This document shows, one piece after another, positions 47,769-47,822 of a stretch of DNA of 47,822 nt; position 1 is the stretch's first letter, and each line of letters starts with the position of its first letter. The notes below the pieces were generated by a model. That model was not told the DNA's origin and did no database searches. It worked only from the letters and a program-made list of their open reading frames with translations. Both the position numbers and the translations under genes were made by a program. Origin of the DNA: Piscibacillus halophilus (GTDB taxonomy: Bacteria > Bacillota > Bacilli > Bacillales > Alkalibacillaceae); NCBI RefSeq assembly GCF_900110685.1, contig NZ_FOES01000019.1, forward strand, positions 1 through 47,822. Direction: 5' to 3'.

Positions 47769-47822
47769 ATGAGTAATACAATTTTTAATGCTAAACAAAT
47801 GGACCTACTTGAACAAAACCCA
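47769..47822 (+). CDS. Start of a transposon-associated HTH protein (cut by window edge)
   Basis: Eighteen codons are visible: MSNTIFNAKQMDLLEQNP. The ATG follows AAAGAGGTGTTTAAAC. This beginning resembles the short helix-turn-helix ORFs of IS3-like elements in Bacillaceae (a pattern such as MSKTIFxxxQxxLLEKNPNV), an identification from memory over few residues. The rest lies outside the window. Confidence 0.5.
   Translation, partial: MSNTIFNAKQMDLLEQNP

Overview
The window looks like chromosome from a low-GC, spore-forming member of the Bacillaceae, probably halophilic or halotolerant. The evidence is AGGAGG-type ribosome binding sites almost everywhere, AT-rich DNA with strong U-tract terminators, CcpA (cre) and DinR/LexA-like boxes, Bacillus-type small proteins (YkuS/UPF0180), candidate sigma-E and sigma-K promoters, BCCT and AbgT transporters, and acidic exported proteins. 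No rRNA, tRNA, CRISPR array or prophage was seen. Insertion-sequence genes are cut by both window edges: an IS1182-type transposase start at the left and a short HTH-like transposon protein start at the right.

Layout. 1-4.3 kb: truncated transposase, then a cluster of unrecognised proteins that may be spore related. It includes a JAB/JAMM metalloprotease, a 27-residue Lys/Cys peptide, coiled-coil proteins and a gene whose A9 run can join it to a second open frame. 4.3-11.5 kb: amidohydrolase with a membrane permease, rhodanese, alpha/beta hydrolase, an SOS-box-controlled WYL-like small protein, a P1-family (DmpA) peptidase, YkuS, an RluA-type pseudouridine synthase and a YdjM-type membrane hydrolase.

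11.7-30.7 kb is the core: about 19 kb of co-directional catabolic genes. It starts with an iron alcohol dehydrogenase behind a consensus cre site. Then come a FabG-like reductase, a split MaoC hydratase pair, an acyl-CoA dehydrogenase, a TetR regulator, a quinone oxidoreductase, a 3-hydroxyacyl-CoA dehydrogenase, an ACAD10/11-like dehydrogenase, an SDR, a thiolase, an APH-type kinase, a ComB-like phosphatase, another SDR, an acyl-CoA ligase and a complete Liv-type ABC importer. Three matching CCGG-centred operators precede three of the genes and are the likely targets of the TetR protein. The mix of ligase, SDR, kinase and ACAD10-like dehydrogenase resembles the pathway that phosphorylates 4-hydroxyacyl-CoA (LvaABCDE of Pseudomonas, ACAD10/11 of animals), here linked to its own uptake system and a possible dedicated phosphatase.

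30.9-47.8 kb: a large secreted subtilase with a PA domain; a MerR regulator divergent from an MFS exporter across a typical 19-bp-spacer promoter; an FAD amino-acid oxidase; release factor 3 with an AUG-UAA start-stop element in its leader; a 21-bp tandem repeat array; an AbgT transporter; an acidic lipoprotein; a second FAD oxidase paralogue; Hsp20; and a unit of an atypical BCCT transporter, a probably leaderless GntR/FCD regulator and an SHMT-like PLP enzyme. The right end holds a terminator, a palindromic dispersed-type repeat and the start of the second transposon gene.
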